Under the pieces are notes generated by a model, which saw only the letters and a list, made by a program, of their open reading frames with translations, was not told the origin of the DNA and did no database searches. A DNA stretch of 8,425 nucleotides from JAQUVS01 sp964389735 (lineage in GTDB: Bacteria; Bacillota_I; Bacilli_A; RF39; UBA660): contig CAYMEJ010000038.1 of the NCBI GenBank assembly GCA_964389735.1, positions 1 to 8,425 of the forward strand. The letters are read 5' to 3'. Shown piece after piece: positions 5,492-8,425 of this stretch (position 1 is its first letter; each line of letters opens with the position of its first letter). A program made the position numbers and the translations under genes.

Positions 5492-6040
5492 ATGAAAGTA
5501 TATGTAGATTTGGATGGAGTAATTTTAAATACTGAAGACCATATATTCAAAGATTTTGATGAGCAACTTGAAAAAGGATTAGTAAAGAATGGAGCAGATT
5601 ATGCTTCAAAAATAGATTGGGAAAAAGTATTAAAAATATCAAAAGAAATAAATAATTCTATATACTATATCAATAATTCAATAATTGATACATCTATACT
5701 TACAAAAGTACATTCCTTAAATGAAGGAGCACAAAAGATAATAGATTTAAGAAAAAGGGGATTAACAAAAGAGATAATTATTGCGCCATATCAAGTAAAA
5801 AAAGCTGATACAGTAGACCCAAATGGTAATCTCTTAATAGATGATAATTTAAATAATTTAGATGAATGGACATTAAAACAAGGAATAGGAATTTTCTTTG
5901 ATCCAAAAGGAAATAATAGAGATAATTATGGGTATATAAACGAAAAATATTATGTAATTAATGAATTAGGTATTTTAATGAATAAAGATATATTAGAAGA
6001 AGAAATGAGTAAAGCAAAAAGACTAGTTTTAAAAAAATAG
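5492..6040 (+). CDS. Small HAD-superfamily protein, possible nucleotidase-like phosphatase
   Basis: This 182-residue cytoplasmic protein opens with VDLDGVILNTE, the HAD motif I DxD (D6 as nucleophile, D8 as acid/base). LIDDNLNNLDEW at about 114-126 supplies the motif IV acidic residues, and K103/K104 are candidates for the motif III lysine. The final IGIFFDPKGN part fits the small 5'(3')-deoxyribonucleotidase-like or phage-type HAD proteins. Where motif II normally places Ser or Thr at the end of a strand, the sequence reads IIIAPYQ (95-101), with alanine at 98, so that residue seems missing or displaced. The substrate is unknown. The start follows a GGGGTGGT ribosome site (5481-5488). It appears to be a single-gene transcript. 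Confidence 0.72.
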   Translation: MKVYVDLDGVILNTEDHIFKDFDEQLEKGLVKNGADYASKIDWEKVLKISKEINNSIYYINNSIIDTSILTKVHSLNEGAQKIIDLRKRGLTKEIIIAPYQVKKADTVDPNGNLLIDDNLNNLDEWTLKQGIGIFFDPKGNNRDNYGYINEKYYVINELGILMNKDILEEEMSKAKRLVLKK

Positions 6041-6048
6041 TCTTTTTT
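6016..6048 (+). terminator. Intrinsic terminator after the HAD-like gene
   Basis: A perfect 10-bp stem, AAAAAGACTA (6016-6025) with TAGTCTTTTT (6038-6047). Its inner TTTT and AAAA can pair further, and it ends in six T residues. The whole 5' arm is coding, and the TAG stop (6038-6040) opens the 3' arm. Confidence 0.8.
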
Positions 6049-6049
6049 A

Positions 6050-6078
6050 TTGCAATAAATAAATAAAATTGATATATT
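6050..6078 (+). promoter_or_regulatory. Promoter candidate for the hydrolase-like/pilin operon
   Basis: TTGCAA (6050-6055), a 17-base spacer and TATATT (6073-6078). A start near 6085 gives a leader of about 21 bases. A perfect TATAAT at 6088-6093 also exists, but it lacks a partner -35 and lies almost on the ribosome site. Confidence 0.45.
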
Positions 6079-6105
6079 TTAATTAAATATAATAGGAGTG
6101 GTATA

Positions 6106-7221
6106 GTGAAAAAAAAGAAGTCACTATTATTAATGGTAATTGGTATATTACTAATAATAGTAGGTTTATGCTTTCCTAATGATAAAGATCCAGAAAAAGA
6201 AATAAAAAGTGCTAATAAATGGATGTTTAGAAGTTTAGGAACAATGAACGTTACAAAAGATGAAATTAATAATTATGATATAAATCAAATATCATCACTT
6301 TACACAACAAACATAAACAAAACAGTAGGGTATGCAAAAGAACTAAATGCAAACTACATTGAAATAGCAATTGAATTAGGACAAAAATCAACATTAGAAG
6401 ATTTATATAAATATTATGAAGTGTTACCAACAATTGCTAGAAAAAATAATTTAAAAGTATACTTTAGAGGAACACCTTCTGAAAGTGAAAAAAGTAAAAT
6501 ATTAACAAATGTTACATCAGCAGAAGAATTTTCAAAAAACTGTTGGGATTATTTCTATAATCTAGAAAAATTATGGTTTCAAACTGGTAAAGTTTTAGTA
6601 GAAAATAATGATATTATCTCTACTTGGGCAGAAGGAGATTCCTACTTTACAAATGCTCTAGAATGGGAAATGGGTACTATTAGATATAAGGAATATATAA
6701 AAGTAGCAAGTAAATTTGTTAAATACTTAGAGAATAAGTACAATTTAAACTTATATTATACTGAATCATTATCTGGTGGAGATGCTAGATTAAGAGATGA
6801 ACTTGATAAAAGTACCTCAAAATATGTTGACTTTATATTATGGGATCATTATGCAGGAATGATGATAGATAGTGAATCAGAAGAAAACATGAAGATAGAA
6901 GCTAAAAAAGCAGTTGAGGCAATAAAAAAATATTCAGAAACTTATAATATAAAAATTGGTTTAGGAGAATGGTCAACACATTGGTATACTCCGAAGGCTA
7001 AAGAAGATCAATATAAATATATTAAAATAATGACAGATGAATTAGATAATTTGAGTAGTAAGAACTTTGTAGGAATGGAATATTTTCATTTTGCATTAGT
7101 TAGTACAAAAATAGATTATAATAAAGCATCTACATATTATGCTTCACAAATAGTAGATAAAGGTGGAAAATATCCATCATTCAATTTATTAAAAGAAGTA
7201 TATAAGTATCATGCCGAATAA
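6106..7221 (+). CDS. Membrane-anchored protein resembling a clan-A TIM-barrel glycoside hydrolase
   Basis: This 371-residue protein starts with GTG after AGGAGTGGT. Residues 1-4 are lysines followed by a hydrophobic helix to about 22, a signal-anchor that places the rest outside the cell. GLC at 20-22 is not a proper lipobox (Leu at -1). The outer part alternates strands and helices in TIM-barrel fashion, with strand ends such as NYIEIAIELG, LKVYFRG, LNLYYTES, VDFILWDHYAG, IKIGLGEWSTHW and GMEYFHFAL. Two glutamates sit where retaining clan-A glycosidases keep their catalytic pair: E176 in STWAEGDSYF and E288 in GLGEWSTHW, which are 112 residues apart. The hydrolase call is an inference from this layout; I cannot assign a GH family. 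The pilin-like gene follows by 10 bases with no terminator, so both belong to one surface operon. Confidence 0.6.
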   Translation: MKKKKSLLLMVIGILLIIVGLCFPNDKDPEKEIKSANKWMFRSLGTMNVTKDEINNYDINQISSLYTTNINKTVGYAKELNANYIEIAIELGQKSTLEDLYKYYEVLPTIARKNNLKVYFRGTPSESEKSKILTNVTSAEEFSKNCWDYFYNLEKLWFQTGKVLVENNDIISTWAEGDSYFTNALEWEMGTIRYKEYIKVASKFVKYLENKYNLNLYYTESLSGGDARLRDELDKSTSKYVDFILWDHYAGMMIDSESEENMKIEAKKAVEAIKKYSETYNIKIGLGEWSTHWYTPKAKEDQYKYIKIMTDELDNLSSKNFVGMEYFHFALVSTKIDYNKASTYYASQIVDKGGKYPSFNLLKEVYKYHAE

Positions 7222-7225
7222 GGAG
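7220..7225 (+). promoter_or_regulatory. Ribosome binding site that fixes the prepilin start
   Basis: AAGGAG overlaps the upstream TAA stop and lies six bases before the ATG at 7232. This selects 7232 rather than the in-frame ATG at 7211, which has no site and would put seven extra residues before the short basic prepilin leader. Confidence 0.8.
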
Positions 7226-7231
7226 TTAGTT

Positions 7232-8218
7232 ATGAAGAAAAATGGATTTACATTAATCGAATTATTAGCAGTAATAGTAATATTAGGAGTAATAATGGTA
7301 ATAGCAGTACCAGCAGTAACTAAATACATTGATAAGTCAAAAAAAGATAGTTATATATCAACAGCACAAATGTTTATTGATGCTGCACAAAAAGAAGTAG
7401 CATCAGGTAATCTTTTAGCACCAACAACATCAACAGATGATCCGTTAGTAATTCCACTAAATGAATTAAAACTAAAATCAGGAGGAAGAACTAGTCCATA
7501 TGGTGTTAAATATATAGAAGGGTCAAATGTAACAGTAAAATCAGATGACGATGGAAACTTAACATATTACTTTACAGCGTTTGATGAAAAAAATAATGCA
7601 ATAATTAATAAAACAGATAAAGAAATAAAAAATGGAAGTAGTAATATTGTAGAGGTAAAAACACCTGAAGAAGCAAACATAGTACTACCACTAGAATATA
7701 AAGTGGGTCAACAAGTAACATTAAAAGATGGTAGTAAATATCATGTATTATCAAATTCAAAAGCAAGTAATAATATGATAATATTATTAGCAGATTATAA
7801 TATTGATCCAACAACTGGATACTATAATACAGCATGTACTAAAACAGATAAAAATGCATGTGCATTTAGATTTGATGACAATGATAAATTATTATTAGAT
7901 AGTACAGATACAAATAACATTGATTATTTATTACAAGGTACATTCTTAAATAATATTAAAACAAGACTATCTGTTTCAAATGTAACTATTACATTACCAA
8001 CAGAAGCAGAAATAAGAACATTAGAATCAGTTGAAAGTAATAAACCATGGGTTTATAGTACTAGCTACTGGACAAAAACACCATCAACTAGTAATCCAAT
8101 TCAATTAGTTGTAGTAGATGGAGCAGGTCCATGGTTAGGATCAGATAATCCACATGGAAACGTAAAATTTGGTGCAAGACCAGTAATCACAATTTCAAAA
8201 TCTACTATAAAAAACTAG
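7232..8218 (+). CDS. Type IV prepilin-like protein with a C-terminal DUF6273/FGE-like domain
   Basis: This 328-residue protein begins MKKNGFTLIELLAVIVILG, a textbook prepilin leader. A PilD-type peptidase would cut between G5 and F6, and E10 is the conserved glutamate at +5 of the mature pilin. Residues 6-27 form the hydrophobic assembly helix, continued by an amphipathic stretch to about 58. A middle region (about 70-150, with GGRTSPYG) resembles the beta domain of Gram-positive pilins. From about residue 155 (YKVGQQVTLKDGSKYHVL) to the end, the pattern changes. YWTKTP (279-284) and GARPVITI (314-321) match the end of DUF6273 modules, which I recall as related to formylglycine-generating/C-type-lectin-like folds. 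C202 and C210 could form a disulfide. It is much larger than a major pilin (about 150 residues), so a minor or tip pilin or a pseudopilin is likely. No assembly ATPase or platform gene is in the window. Confidence 0.88.
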   Translation: MKKNGFTLIELLAVIVILGVIMVIAVPAVTKYIDKSKKDSYISTAQMFIDAAQKEVASGNLLAPTTSTDDPLVIPLNELKLKSGGRTSPYGVKYIEGSNVTVKSDDDGNLTYYFTAFDEKNNAIINKTDKEIKNGSSNIVEVKTPEEANIVLPLEYKVGQQVTLKDGSKYHVLSNSKASNNMIILLADYNIDPTTGYYNTACTKTDKNACAFRFDDNDKLLLDSTDTNNIDYLLQGTFLNNIKTRLSVSNVTITLPTEAEIRTLESVESNKPWVYSTSYWTKTPSTSNPIQLVVVDGAGPWLGSDNPHGNVKFGARPVITISKSTIKN

Positions 8219-8238
8219 TATTAATTACTAGTTTTTTT
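8209..8238 (+). terminator. Strong intrinsic terminator after the prepilin-like gene
   Basis: A perfect 12-bp stem, AAAAAACTAGTA (8209-8220) with TACTAGTTTTTT (8226-8237), has a 5-base loop and a T-run. The TAG stop (8216-8218) lies inside the 5' arm. The ACTAGTA core is the same as in the 5439 terminator. Confidence 0.87.
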
Positions 8239-8240
8239 CA

Positions 8241-8251
8241 TATGTTTTAAT
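8241..8251 (+). promoter_or_regulatory. Possible extended -10 element for spoVS
   Basis: TATG (8241-8244), one base, then TTTAAT (8246-8251). There is no clear -35. It fits the TATGTT pattern seen before other genes in the window and would start transcription near 8258. Confidence 0.35.
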
Positions 8252-8273
8252 ATATAGAAAGGAATGAATAATT

Positions 8274-8425
8274 ATGGAAACACTTAAAGTTTCAACAAAA
8301 TCTAATCCAAATAGTGTAGCAGGAGCACTTGCTAATGTATTCAGAGAAAAAGGAACTGTTGAAATACAGGCAGTAGGTGCAGGAGCACTTAATCAAGCTA
8401 TAAAGGCAATAGCAATAGCAAGAGG
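8274..8425 (+). CDS. spoVS: Stage V sporulation protein S, N-terminal part
   Basis: The window ends within this gene after 50 codons of a protein normally about 86 residues long. METLKVSTKSNPNSVAGALA, the EIQAVGAGALNQAIKAIAIARG stretch and the exact N-terminal position match SpoVS, one of the most conserved small Firmicute proteins. SpoVS has an Alba-like fold and, in Bacillus subtilis, affects septation and spore coat and cortex stages; homologs also occur in non-sporulating bacteria, so its presence does not prove sporulation. AGAAAGGA (8256-8263) ten bases before the ATG is its ribosome site. It is separated from the prepilin gene by a strong terminator, so it begins a new transcript. Confidence 0.95.
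   Translation, partial: METLKVSTKSNPNSVAGALANVFREKGTVEIQAVGAGALNQAIKAIAIAR

Noticed and set aside
6160..6171. Lipoprotein signal (lipobox) in the hydrolase-like protein
   Set aside because: The cysteine at residue 22 is preceded by leucine rather than Gly/Ala/Ser, so a signal-anchor is more likely than lipidation.
7211..7231. Earlier ATG start for the prepilin-like gene
   Set aside because: It overlaps the upstream gene, has no ribosome site, and would move the basic leader away from the usual short prepilin form; AAGGAG points to 7232.
7605..7835. Reverse-strand open frame opposite the prepilin gene
   Set aside because: A shadow of AT-rich codons, without a ribosome site or recognisable protein features.

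Overview
The window is about 8.4 kb of very AT-rich DNA. Every gene lies on the + strand, and gene-free gaps are all shorter than 100 bases. Low GC, strong Shine-Dalgarno sites, U-tailed hairpin terminators, a pyruvate formate-lyase operon, a Gram-positive style prepilin and a SpoVS gene together suggest a low-GC Firmicute or relative (Bacilli, Erysipelotrichia or an RF39-like gut lineage, or a Clostridium-like anaerobe). Tryptophan is encoded by TGG and no gene needs TGA read-through, so the standard code fits. The exact taxon cannot be fixed from this window.

Layout: (1) 2-1356, the 3' end of pflB and complete pflA, the oxygen-sensitive pyruvate cleavage enzyme and its radical activase, closed by a terminator. 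(2) 1417-1773 and 1849-2202, two adjacent small unknown proteins that appear to be diverged paralogs. The first has its own promoter and terminator. The second heads a three-gene operon with an RlmI/K-like methyltransferase (2202-3071) and an RluA-type pseudouridine synthase (3064-3723). (3) 3800-4627, a one-pass membrane protein with a long acidic Pro/Glu/Val/Gln tail built partly of 16-residue tandem repeats. (4) 4710-5443, an unknown helical protein and a small DUF1292-like protein. (5) 5492-6040, a small HAD-type protein. (6) 6106-8218, a membrane-anchored protein that looks like a clan-A glycoside hydrolase, followed 10 bases later by a large prepilin-like protein with a C-terminal domain resembling DUF6273/FGE-like modules. 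(7) 8274 to the end, the start of spoVS.

The transcript map can be read almost entirely from sequence. Seven hairpin-plus-U-tract terminators and about six promoter candidates divide the window into eight units. Six of the seven terminators overlap the stop codon of the gene they end. Three of the four tight gene junctions share a single base (TAATG or TAGTG). Several promoters share a TATGTT extended -10 motif and would give leaders of only about 12-20 bases.

The least explained parts are the paralog pair, the ZipA-like repeat protein, the 4710 gene, and the surface pair of hydrolase-like protein and lectin-like pilin. No mobile element, tRNA, rRNA or CRISPR array was seen.
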